Shown: positions 1 through 6,943 of the stretch, one piece after another
How the letters are laid out: every line of letters begins with the position of its first letter
Position numbering within the stretch: position 1 is the first letter of the stretch
Assembly: GCA_041743125.1 (NCBI GenBank)
Contig: JBGTNK010000163.1
Coordinates: forward strand, 1-11,948
DNA from: Terrimonas_B sp041743125
Lineage (GTDB): Bacteria > Bacteroidota > Bacteroidia > Chitinophagales > Chitinophagaceae
Direction of reading: 5' to 3'
DNA length: 11,948 bases
Translations under genes and position numbers: made by a program
The notes under the pieces: generated by a model
Seen by the model: the letters and a program-made list of their open reading frames with translations, nothing else
Told to the model about the DNA's origin: nothing
Database searches by the model: none

Positions 1-1
1 A

Positions 2-1261
2 TTAAAAAATGGCCAGCCGTTCTTCTGGCTCGGCGATACCGGATGGGAGATGTTTCATCGCTTAAATAAAGATGAGGTAGATAAATATTTTAAAAAACGT
101 GCTGAACAAGGTTTCACAATTATCCAGGCTGTTGTATTGTCCGAGCTAAATGGACTGGATACACCTAATGCAAATGGTGACAGGCCTTTGATAAATAACG
201 ATCCCACAAAACCCAATGAAGCTTATTTTAAGTTTGTTGATTATGTTGTTGATAAAGCAAACGACTACAATTTGAACATTGGTATGTTACCAACCTGGGG
301 CGATAAAGTGTTTAAGGACCGCTGGGGTGCTGGCCCGGAAATTTTCAACACAACAAATGCAAAAATTTATGGTCATTGGATCGGCAGTCGTTATAAAAAC
401 AAAATAAATATTATCTGGGTTTTAGGCGGAGACCGTTTGCCGAGGAATGCAAATGACGTTGCTATCTGGAATGCGATGGGCGAAGGCATTATGGAGGCAA
501 CCAATAATAAAGCGGTCATTAGCTTTCATCCACAACCCAGTGATTCCGGCTCGGCAACATGGTTTCATAAAGAACCCTGGCTGGCATTTAATATGTTTCA
601 AAGTGGTCATTGCCGGGATAACACGATCTACGATAAAATTCAACTGGCTTACAATTTAACGCCCGTTAAACCTGTAATTGATGCAGAACCAATCTACGAA
701 GACCATCCTGTGTGCTTTAATGTAAAGGAATTGGGCACCAGCAGCGCTTATGATGTGCGCAAATACGCTTACCTGGATCTGTTTGCAGGCGCTTTCGGGC
801 ACACATATGGTTGTCATGATGTCTGGCAAATGTTTTCACCAAAACATGAGCCGGTAAATGGACCGCATATGTATTGGTATGAGGCATTGAATTTACCCGG
901 CGCAAACCAAATGCAATTTGTAAGGAAGCTTATTGAATCGCATCCTATGCTTGATAGAATTCCTGATCAGTCGCTAATTGAAGAAAATAATTACGTTCCT
1001 GCTGAACGCATACAGGCAACACGAGGCAAGGATTATGCATTTATCTATACATCGGCAGGAAAACCTTTTACGGTACATTTAAATAAAATTAAAGGGGAAA
1101 CATTACACGCCTACTGGTATGATCCACGCAGCGGAAAAACAACTGAAATGGGGACGATGAAAAATAAAGGCCTTCAGAAATTCAATCCCCCATCTACTGG
1201 TTACGGACAGGATTGGGTATTGGTGATTGATGATGCTGGTCAATATCAAAATGTGTTGTAG
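2..1261 (+). CDS. DUF4038/GH140-like glycoside hydrolase (5' end cut off)
   Basis: Probable (beta/alpha)8-barrel glycoside hydrolase of the DUF4038 family, whose characterised members include GH140 apiosidases acting on pectin side chains. The open frame runs unbroken from base 2, and the 16 codons before the first ATG (base 50) read as the conserved NGQPFFWLGDTGWE motif, so ATG 50 is internal and the gene begins outside the window. 419 residues are visible; only a signal peptide and a short N-terminus should be missing. Counting from ATG 50, a GGD motif at 126-128 and VIDAEPIYE at about 209-217 carry acidic residues that are the best candidates for the catalytic pair, though I cannot assign them firmly. 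The C-terminal part from about residue 325 resembles the small beta-sandwich (putative collagen-binding domain) that follows DUF4038, with YWYDPRSGK. Export is expected from the family but the signal peptide is not visible. The substrate is unknown. The gene converges on the deacetylase gene with a 3-bp gap. Confidence 0.85.
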   Translation, partial: LKNGQPFFWLGDTGWEMFHRLNKDEVDKYFKKRAEQGFTIIQAVVLSELNGLDTPNANGDRPLINNDPTKPNEAYFKFVDYVVDKANDYNLNIGMLPTWGDKVFKDRWGAGPEIFNTTNAKIYGHWIGSRYKNKINIIWVLGGDRLPRNANDVAIWNAMGEGIMEATNNKAVISFHPQPSDSGSATWFHKEPWLAFNMFQSGHCRDNTIYDKIQLAYNLTPVKPVIDAEPIYEDHPVCFNVKELGTSSAYDVRKYAYLDLFAGAFGHTYGCHDVWQMFSPKHEPVNGPHMYWYEALNLPGANQMQFVRKLIESHPMLDRIPDQSLIEENNYVPAERIQATRGKDYAFIYTSAGKPFTVHLNKIKGETLHAYWYDPRSGKTTEMGTMKNKGLQKFNPPSTGYGQDWVLVIDDAGQYQNVL

Positions 1262-1264
1262 CCA

Positions 1265-2113
1265 TTACTTCAATAAATCTTTGTAGCTGATCAATTGTAT
1301 ACCTTTTTGCTGAATGATTTTTTTTACCTCATAACTCGTAAACAAATCCACCACACCCTGCCTGTCTTCTGCAACATTTGTATAACCTACATGATGTATT
1401 GCCTGTAACTCAGGTGAATTTATTGCCGGATGATCAACAAACAAATAAGTTTTACCAGTTTGCAAGGCACCAAGCATGTCAATAAAACTTTTAATCTTTT
1501 CTGCGCTTGTTGTATGTGCACCTTTATAGCCAACACCAATTACATTAAAATCTTTTGGTTCTATATCTATATTATATTCTTTCGCTAATTTTCTGGCCAG
1601 GGCTGTTACCTGTTTATCCATTCCGGTACAACCCATGTGTCCCGAAATATGGCTGATGCGAGGTATTTCTTTTAAAGCCAGTTCAATTTGTGCACGCCAT
1701 TCTTTTTCTATTTCATCCAGTTTCCATTCATGCGCCAGTAAATTCCTGTTGGGATAACTTTTATTCGGCCAGATCATGGGGTAGAAATAACCAGCTTCAT
1801 CCGTAAGGCTTTTGCAGTCTGTTAACGGGCGCCATTTTACATTTTCCCATTCACTTGTTAAGGTAAGATGGACACCCACATCAACACCGGAATTTTCCTT
1901 TAGTAGTTGTACCGCTTCAGGAAACCAGGGAGATGGCGCTAATACTTCGATTGATTTTTCAATACCGTTTTTGTAGGATTCAATTAAACCCTGATTGCCG
2001 GCATGTGCAAAACCCATATCATCTCCCCGAATAATTAATCGTGCCGGCGTTGTTTGTGCACTTATACAATTTATAAAGTACAGAATAGCTATCAATGTTG
2101 CTGATAATTTCAT
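1265..2113 (-). CDS. Exported YdjC/ChbG-family carbohydrate deacetylase
   Basis: 282-residue protein of the YdjC/ChbG family, metal-dependent enzymes that remove acetyl groups from N-acetylated sugars or oligosaccharides. Residues 1-19 form a signal peptide (short positive N-terminus, hydrophobic core, ISA before the likely cleavage site), so it should act in the periplasm or outside. The lone Cys15 lacks a proper lipobox, which argues against a lipoprotein. Expected metal and active-site positions are present: Asp31-Asp32 in IIRGDDMG, His82 in GVHLTLTSEW, the HxxxH pair His155/His159 in SHISGHMG, and His228 in VDHPA. The ATG at 2113 is the natural start because it gives the signal peptide directly. 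The substrate is not known; E. coli ChbG, a cytoplasmic relative, acts on chitooligosaccharides. Its stop codon lies 3 bp from that of the convergent hydrolase gene, with no terminator between them. No exact TAnnTTTG promoter was seen upstream. Confidence 0.85.
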   Translation of the reverse strand: MKLSATLIAILYFINCISAQTTPARLIIRGDDMGFAHAGNQGLIESYKNGIEKSIEVLAPSPWFPEAVQLLKENSGVDVGVHLTLTSEWENVKWRPLTDCKSLTDEAGYFYPMIWPNKSYPNRNLLAHEWKLDEIEKEWRAQIELALKEIPRISHISGHMGCTGMDKQVTALARKLAKEYNIDIEPKDFNVIGVGYKGAHTTSAEKIKSFIDMLGALQTGKTYLFVDHPAINSPELQAIHHVGYTNVAEDRQGVVDLFTSYEVKKIIQQKGIQLISYKDLLK

Positions 2114-2450
2114 GCTATTAAAGTTAAAGGTTCTTCTTATTATTAGTACTTGCTATTCCTTTTTTCATTGCACGAATTGTTTTTGCAAGGCAGCACGTCA
2201 AGATAACCCTCATAACGGCAATTTTGTTCTACAGGGAAAATAGGCATTTCCATGTTTTTTACACCTCACATATAAAATTTACTTCCCGGATGTCCGAGAT
2301 GCGAAGGATTTGTTTTTGTTTTGCTCTTTCTGAATTAACTTAATTCCGGGGAAATGAAGGCTGCTTACCAAGTCTGATAGCATGACAACATTGAAGCCTG
2401 ACGGGTACATCATGAAAATGTGGAGGCATTTTGCAATAACCTGAAATATA

Positions 2451-2612
2451 ATGAAAGTAAGAAAATCAGCTGTCATTATCCTATTGACAATGCAAATAAT
2501 TTTCGGGAATTCCTCCTATGCATACTCTTTAGTGCTTATTTCATTATTGATTTGCTTATTGATACTTAAACATAATTTGTCGGTTGTTTCAGTTGCCAGA
2601 AAATATAAATAA
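2451..2612 (+). CDS. Possible 53-residue small membrane protein
   Basis: An ATG-to-TAA frame of 53 codons. The N-terminus reads like a signal peptide or first membrane segment: MKVRK, then a hydrophobic stretch, then NSSYA, which could be a cleavage site. A second hydrophobic stretch (about residues 27-41) follows, and the tail is basic (VARKYK). This is either a small membrane protein or the N-terminal remnant of a lost exported protein. No ribosome binding site is visible, which is common in Bacteroidota and so not informative. It ends 81 bp before the symporter start and could lie in the same transcript or in its leader. A frame of this length in AT-rich DNA can arise by chance and I recognise no family. 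Confidence 0.25.
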   Translation: MKVRKSAVIILLTMQIIFGNSSYAYSLVLISLLICLLILKHNLSVVSVARKYK

Positions 2613-2635
2613 TGATAAAATCCTACAAAACCTGG

Positions 2636-2655
2636 GGAATATTCTATAATATTCC
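2636..2655. promoter_or_regulatory. Perfect 8-bp palindrome over the symporter promoter
   Basis: Arms GGAATATT (2636-2643) and AATATTCC (2648-2655) are exact reverse complements around the spacer CTAT. The element ends 15 bp before the TATGTTTG box and so covers the place where a -33 element would sit. It has the size and position of an operator for a dimeric regulator. It lacks the central CG usual in LacI-family operators, so the nearby LacI protein is not an obvious match. Confidence 0.5.
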
Positions 2656-2670
2656 ATTTTTTAATCAGTG

Positions 2671-2678
2671 TATGTTTG
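2671..2678 (+). promoter_or_regulatory. Bacteroidota -7 promoter box for the symporter gene
   Basis: TATGTTTG matches the Bacteroidota -7 consensus TAnnTTTG exactly. It lies 15 bp before the symporter ATG, so transcription would start only about 5-10 nt before the start codon. No TTG/TTTG element is present at the normal -33 distance; the palindrome lies there instead, which may mean the promoter depends on an activator. A single eight-base match in AT-rich DNA could be chance. Confidence 0.45.
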
Positions 2679-2693
2679 TTTTTTTATAAGCCA

Positions 2694-4264
2694 ATGAATA
2701 ATCTGCCACTACCGGATGTATTAATAATAATTGTGTACCTGTTTATCATGATGCTGGTGGGTTTCTATTTTTCGAGAAAGAAGAAAAGTTCAGATCAGTT
2801 TACAAAGGCATCAGGAAAAATACCGATGTGGGCTGTTGGACTTTCTATCTATGCAACTTTTTTAAGCAGTAATACTTTTATAGGTGTTCCCGGAAAGGCA
2901 TATGGTAGTAACTGGAATGCCTTTGTCTTTAGTATTTCACTTCCATTGGCTGCATGGGTTGCTTCAAAATATTTTATTCCCTTTTATCGCCGATATGGCG
3001 GTGTATCTGCCTATAGCCATCTCGAACACCGGTTTGGTCCATGGGCAAGAACCTATGCGGTGATTTGTTTCCTGCTGACTCAGTTAGCAAGAATGGGGTC
3101 TATCTTTTTTGGTATTGCTCTCACTTTGCAGGCCCTGACCGGTTATGATATGGCTGTGATTATGTTCATAATGGGTATTTGTATTATTGTGTATACAGTT
3201 GTAGGGGGAATGGAGGCTGTAATTTGGACTGAAGTAGTGCAGGCTATTCTTATTACTGTAGGGGCATTACTGATTATTTATTTGATAATTGCTGATATAC
3301 CCGGGGGCGTATCAGCAATTATTAAAATAGGTCAAAGAGATGATAAATTTAGTTTAGGCAGTTTTACAGGAGGGTTAGACAAGTCGACTTTTTGGGTGAT
3401 ATTACTATATGGATTCTTCATCAATCTTAACAATTTTGGTATGGACCAGAATTATGTGCAAAGATACCATACGGCAAAATCCTCAGGCGAAGCATCGAAA
3501 TCCGTATGGTTGAGTGTTTGGTTTTATGTTCCCGTTTCTTTTTTATTTTTTATAATTGGAACATGTCTTTATGCGTATTACCAGGTGCATCCTGAACTTA
3601 TGGAGAGTATCCGGTATCAAACGGCCCTCTCAACACTACCCGCATCTGCTACTCCTGAAAGTATTTCGCAACTTGCTTCTTCACTTAGTCCTTCAGATTA
3701 TGGAGATAAAGTAGTGCCACATTTTAGGTGTCCAGGATTCCCGCAGGTTTGCTTGGGCTTATTATTTCTTCAATACTTGCTGCAGCCATGAGCACTATCA
3801 GTTCCGGAATAAACGCATCTGCAACTGTATTTACAGAAGACATTTACAAGCGTTACTTGAAAAAGAATATTTCTGACAGGCAAAATCTGAAAGTGCTTCG
3901 GATAGGAACAGTTGCTGCAGGATTATTGGGTATGGGTGCAGGTGTGAGTATGATTGGTATCAAGAGTATCCTGGATATATGGTGGCAATTGTCCGGAATT
4001 TTTGCTGGTGGCATATTGGGCCTTTTTTTATTGGGGATAGCAGGGCACAGAACAAAAAATGTGGAAGCTATTACTGCAACAACCATAGGGCTTCTGGTTA
4101 TACTGTGGATGACTTTTTCGAATAATATTCCTGAACGGTATGGTTATCTCAGGAGCCCGTTTCATATACAGATGGTGATTGTGGTGGGTACACTGGTAAT
4201 TTTTTTATCAGGCCTGATACTTACAAGATTCAGGAAAAAAGAGAAAGAGAAATTTGAACGATAG
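2694..4264 (+). pseudogene. Sodium:solute symporter (SSS family), split by a -1 frameshift
   Basis: Together the two frames encode a full-length SSS-family Na+-coupled transporter of about 523 residues in the inner membrane. The first frame (ATG 2694 to TGA 3789-3791) contains the family's GLSIYATFLSSNTFIG segment and the signature GGMEAVIWTEVVQA, and is co-linear with the family up to GDKVVPHF (residue 344). After base 3725 the conserved continuation (VSRIPAGLLGL, then LAAAMSTISSGINASA and FTEDIYKRY) is found only in the next frame, 3728-4264. One base is missing between about 3726 and 3728 relative to an intact gene. The break precedes the helix with STISS, the region of the Na+ site in SSS proteins, so the first piece alone should not work. 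ATG 2694 is preferred over an upstream TTG (2676) because it directly precedes the first helix. The aldolase gene follows at once. This is either a true mutation or a sequence/assembly error; the substrate is unknown. Confidence 0.8.
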
Positions 4265-4283
4265 AAAATCTCAGATTTTCAAA

Positions 4284-5246
4284 ATGAATAATTTTATAAT
4301 TGAAAGTATGAATGAAGTAAAGAAAAAATTCATCCCTGTCATGATTACTCCGTTTCTTGAAAACGGGGAGGTAGATTATGATGGATTAACTGCCATAACA
4401 GAGTTGTATATAAAATCTGGCGCAGCGGGGTTATTTGCGAATTGTCTGTCCAGCGAAATGTTTGAATTGAGCGATTCCGAAAGATTGGATATTGTTGCAC
4501 ATGTTGTCAAAATCGCCAATAGTTCCATTCCGGTTATGGCAACAGGTACTTTTAATGGAACATTACAGGAACAAGCTGAATTTGTTAAAAGAATATACGA
4601 TCAGGGAATTCAGGCGGTAATAGTCAATTCAAATATGCTGGCTGCGGAAACCGAGTCAGATATGGTCTTCACTGAGAGAATGTATGAATTATTGAATTTG
4701 ACAGAGAATATACCATTGGGTTTTTATGAATGCCCTGTGGAATATAAAAGGTTGATTCCACCTCATCAACTAAAAGAATTCGTTGGTACAGGGAGAGTTA
4801 TTTATCATAAGGACACTTGCTGCAACATTGGTGATGTAAGAGAAAAATTGAAACAAACTGCTTGTATAAACCCTCAATTTGGTTTTTATGTCGCTTACCA
4901 GGGACATGCAATTAACTCACTCAGGGCTGGCTCTTCAGGGCTGTCGTGCATCCAGGGAAACTTCTGGCCCGAACTTATTGTATGGCTTTGCAAGAATTAT
5001 AATAATTCCGGATTATTGGCAGAGGTTGACAAAGTGCAGCAGTTTTTGAACAGGAATATGGACATTGTACATTATGTCTATCCTGTTATTGCAAAATATT
5101 ATCTGCAGAAAAGAGGGATAAAAATCACGACAGTAACAAGGCAAAAACTTAGTTTATATACAACTAAAGTAAAACAAAACATAGATAACCTTTTTAATGA
5201 GTGCCAGCTTTTACAGCAAGAATTACAGATCCCATCGACAATGTAG
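4284..5246 (+). CDS. DHDPS/N-acetylneuraminate lyase-family aldolase, variant type
   Basis: TIM-barrel class I (Schiff-base) aldolase-family protein of about 320 residues, cytoplasmic. Counting from ATG 4284, Lys176 in VIYHKDTCC sits where the family's Schiff-base lysine lies, and Tyr148 in GFYECP matches the catalytic tyrosine. The loop that normally reads GTTGE and binds the carboxylate of the keto acid reads CLSSE (54-58), so the substrate is probably neither that of DapA nor that of a standard sialate lyase. Conserved-looking C-terminal blocks include RAGSSGLSCIQGNFWPE. Candidate substrates are 2-keto-3-deoxy sugar acids or sialic-acid-like compounds; this is inference. The start is uncertain: ATG 4308 (MNEVKKKFIPVMITPF) fits the family N-terminus best, ATG 4284 gives 8 extra residues, and a TTG at 4254 would overlap the symporter frame. 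With only 19 bp after the symporter stop it is very likely cotranscribed with it. Confidence 0.85.
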   Translation: MNNFIIESMNEVKKKFIPVMITPFLENGEVDYDGLTAITELYIKSGAAGLFANCLSSEMFELSDSERLDIVAHVVKIANSSIPVMATGTFNGTLQEQAEFVKRIYDQGIQAVIVNSNMLAAETESDMVFTERMYELLNLTENIPLGFYECPVEYKRLIPPHQLKEFVGTGRVIYHKDTCCNIGDVREKLKQTACINPQFGFYVAYQGHAINSLRAGSSGLSCIQGNFWPELIVWLCKNYNNSGLLAEVDKVQQFLNRNMDIVHYVYPVIAKYYLQKRGIKITTVTRQKLSLYTTKVKQNIDNLFNECQLLQQELQIPSTM

Positions 5247-5402
5247 GCATAAAATAGTGCAGGCATACAGTTTTTGTTTATTAGATATAATCGCAGATGC
5301 CAGTTACTGGTTTCATCAATTTTGAGAGACCTCGAAGTTAAACTGAAAAAGATCTCAATTTAGACCCATTTCTTTGAGGGATTTTGAATGATTGGAGGAG
5401 TG

Positions 5403-5444
5403 CAAAATAAGAAATCCTTGCCTACTTTGCGTTTGCAAGGATTT
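5403..5444 (-). terminator. Rho-independent terminator of the tRNA-Ser gene
   Basis: A perfect 10-bp inverted repeat, AAATCCTTGC (5412-5421) and GCAAGGATTT (5435-5444), with a 13-nt loop. On the minus strand the stem is followed by TTTCTTATTTT. It begins 20 bp downstream of the tRNA 3' end. The aldolase gene comes towards it on the other strand, but the plus-strand flank lacks a good T-tract. Confidence 0.75.
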
Positions 5445-5464
5445 AATACTTTTGAAATGTTATC

Positions 5465-5552
5465 TGGCGGAGAGAAAGGGATTCGAACCCCTGGAGGCTT
5501 TCACCTCAACGGTTTTCAAGACCGCCGCATTCGACCGCTCTGCCATCTCTCC
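5465..5552 (-). tRNA. tRNA-Ser(UGA)
   Basis: The minus strand folds into a class II tRNA of 88 nt including an encoded CCA (5465-5467). The acceptor stem is GGAGAGA paired with TCTCTCC, with discriminator G. The anticodon stem GCGGT/ACCGT closes the loop CTTGAAA, giving anticodon TGA, which reads UCN serine codons. The long variable arm GAGG-TGAAAG-CCTC is typical of tRNA-Ser, and the T-loop is TTCGAAT with one G-U pair in its stem. No copy of its 3' end was seen elsewhere in the window, so there is no sign that an integrated element uses it as an attachment site here. Confidence 0.97.
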
Positions 5553-5556
5553 GGCG

Positions 5557-5588
5557 CAAATGTAAGTGTGTAAAATAAAACCGCAAAA
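5557..5588 (-). promoter_or_regulatory. Promoter of the tRNA-Ser gene
   Basis: On the minus strand, TTTTG (5588-5584) is followed after 19 bp by TACATTTG (5564-5557), an exact fit to the Bacteroidota housekeeping promoter (TTTG, about 19-21 bp, TAnnTTTG). It ends only 4 bp before the mature tRNA 5' end, so the primary transcript should carry almost no 5' leader. Confidence 0.8.
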
Positions 5589-5641
5589 TTGAATTTAACC
5601 AGCCAGCGATATAACTGGTAATTGACCGGATCATTCAATTT
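5586..5641. repeat. Nested inverted repeats between lacI-type gene and tRNA
   Basis: The outer arms AAATTGAAT (5586-5594) and ATTCAATTT (5633-5641) are perfect 9-bp complements. They enclose a second pair, ACCAG (5598-5602) and CTGGT (5615-5619). On the minus strand the structure is followed by TTTTGCGGTTTTATTTT, so it could end the regulator transcript about 90 nt past its stop codon. One arm touches the -33 box of the tRNA promoter. The outer stem is A+T-only apart from one G-C pair and the internal loop is uneven (3 versus 13 nt), so its stability is doubtful. Confidence 0.35.
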
Positions 5642-5729
5642 AATCTAAAAATCATAGGCTTAATATGATATTTAAATTTGTTTAGTTATACCTTTTTGCT
5701 AACTGGGAAGTGCTGTAGTTTTTGAATTC

Positions 5730-6767
5730 TCAAATATTCTTACTTTTTTTAGTGCCTACTTCGTGAATTATTACCTTGCCTTCCAGTACAATTTTATTAG
5801 TGGCAATTAAATCGTCTCTTTTATTGATCAATTTAATAAGAATATCGGTTGCTTTTTCTGCTTGTTTGTAAGGAAATTGTTCTACAGATGCCAAAGGTGG
5901 TTCATCCAGGTAATTGGTCATTGGCAAATTGGCATAGCTTACAAAAAAAATGTCTTCGTTTATTTTCAGATTCTGGCTCCGTGCATATTTTATTGCGTCC
6001 AGGGCAACATAATCATTGAATGTTATGATTGCCGTGGGTCGTTTTTTTAGACGAAGCAATTGCTCCATTGCTTTGATCGTATTTTCCCTGCTAAGATCCG
6101 TTTGTACCATGAAATCCTTATTCTCGGGAATCTTATTATTCTTTAATCCTTCGCGGTAACCGGAAAGTCTGCCTCCGTATGGCTGCATAGCATCCGGCCC
6201 TTTTATGAACCCGATATCCTTATGGCCTTTACTCACCAACCAATTTACTAAATACAAAGAACTGCTTTGCAAATTACAGGACACCGTATATGCGTCTTTT
6301 ATATCCGGGACCCTGTCAAAAAAAACAATGGGAATTGAATAATTTTTTAATTGTTCAAAATGATCAAATGAACTTGTATTTTTTGTTACAGAAACAACCA
6401 GGCCATCTACCCGGTGGCGGCGCATAGTATCCACAAGCTTTTTTTCACGATCAATATCGTCATGAGACTGGCCTATCAAAACAGTATAATTGTTTAGTAT
6501 TGCTACATCCTCAATGCCATTTATTGCAGTAGAAAAAAATTCTTCGCCAAGATTGGGAAGGATAACGCCTAGTATAAAAGTCTTTCCCTGTTTAAAAGAA
6601 ATAGCGGCCTGGTTAGGTTCATAATTCAACTCGGAAGCCAGTTCCTGCACCTGCATTTTAGTGCGCAGCCCAATACTCGGGTGATTGTGCAAGGCCCTGG
6701 AAACTGTGGAAACAGAAACATTTAACTGCTCCGCAATTTCTTTAATAGTAACTGGTTTTTGTTGCAT
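5730..6767 (-). CDS. LacI-family transcriptional regulator
   Basis: 345-residue LacI/GalR-type DNA-binding regulator, expected to respond to a sugar or sugar-derived effector. Residues 5-27 hold the helix-turn-helix (VTIKEIAEQLNVSVSTVSRAL). A hinge region (YEPNQAAISFKQGKT) follows, then the periplasmic-binding-protein-like core beginning FILGVILPNLGEEFF, with FFDRVP, the NDYVALDAI segment and SVEQFPY in their usual order. In the hinge the family's usual ARSL appears as AISF, so the leucine that wedges into the operator minor groove in LacI is a phenylalanine here. ATG 6767 is chosen because it puts the HTH at the normal distance. A TTG at 6797 gives 10 more residues and is preceded by GAGGAG at 4-nt spacing, so it remains possible. 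The gene faces the symporter-aldolase genes across the tRNA and is the natural candidate to control them. The 176 bp upstream, shared with the end of the acyltransferase gene, show no exact TAnnTTTG box. Confidence 0.9.
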   Translation of the reverse strand: MQQKPVTIKEIAEQLNVSVSTVSRALHNHPSIGLRTKMQVQELASELNYEPNQAAISFKQGKTFILGVILPNLGEEFFSTAINGIEDVAILNNYTVLIGQSHDDIDREKKLVDTMRRHRVDGLVVSVTKNTSSFDHFEQLKNYSIPIVFFDRVPDIKDAYTVSCNLQSSSLYLVNWLVSKGHKDIGFIKGPDAMQPYGGRLSGYREGLKNNKIPENKDFMVQTDLSRENTIKAMEQLLRLKKRPTAIITFNDYVALDAIKYARSQNLKINEDIFFVSYANLPMTNYLDEPPLASVEQFPYKQAEKATDILIKLINKRDDLIATNKIVLEGKVIIHEVGTKKSKNI

Positions 6768-6943
6768 AGATAATGGGATTTTACTGCTTTCACTCAACTA
6801 ACTCCTCATCCAGATAGTATATGAAAAGTGCAATTTAGCACGTTCCGAAATGAATGGCAAATGACTACAATCTTTATAACAAATAATAATTAATTGAAAA
6901 ATGAAAGTACAATTCATATTTAAAATTGAATTATCACTTCATG

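Larger units (their letters stand above)
2114..2693. other. Gene-poor region before the symporter gene
   Basis: About 580 bp between the start of the deacetylase gene (minus strand) and the symporter gene (plus strand), so it must hold divergent promoters. Short frames on both strands (for example 2279-2476 on the minus strand, 65 codons) have no recognisable family features and are probably chance. The only items I can point to are a possible 53-codon ORF (2451-2612), a perfect palindrome (2636-2655) and a -7 promoter box (2671-2678). The length is unusual for this window and would fit a decayed gene, but no homologous remnant was recognised. Confidence 0.5.

Noticed and set aside
2279..2476. 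65-codon minus-strand frame before the symporter
   Set aside because: The composition looks random, with no signal peptide or motif, and it lies in low-complexity A+T-rich DNA.
3718..3791. Programmed -1 ribosomal frameshifting in the symporter gene
   Set aside because: No X-XXY-YYZ slippery heptamer is present in the overlap, and in the -1 frame a TAG (3725-3727) sits immediately before the conserved continuation, so slipping on the TTTT run would terminate. A one-base loss explains the data better.
4254..4283. TTG start at 4254 for the aldolase, overlapping the symporter end
   Set aside because: The extra residues (MNDRKSQIFK) are unlike the family N-terminus and ATG codons follow at 4284 and 4308.
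5465..5552. tRNA-Ser as an integration site of a mobile island carrying the sugar genes
   Set aside because: No second copy of the tRNA 3' end and no integrase gene in the window.
5388..5573. 61-codon plus-strand frame (GEKGIRTPGGF...)
   Set aside because: It runs across the antisense strand of the tRNA-Ser gene; this kind of frame is a well-known false protein made by reading through tRNA-Ser.
6828..6841. GTGC-AATTTA-GCAC upstream of the LacI-family gene as an operator
   Set aside because: Arms of only 4 bp are expected by chance, and no second copy was found near the symporter or deacetylase genes.
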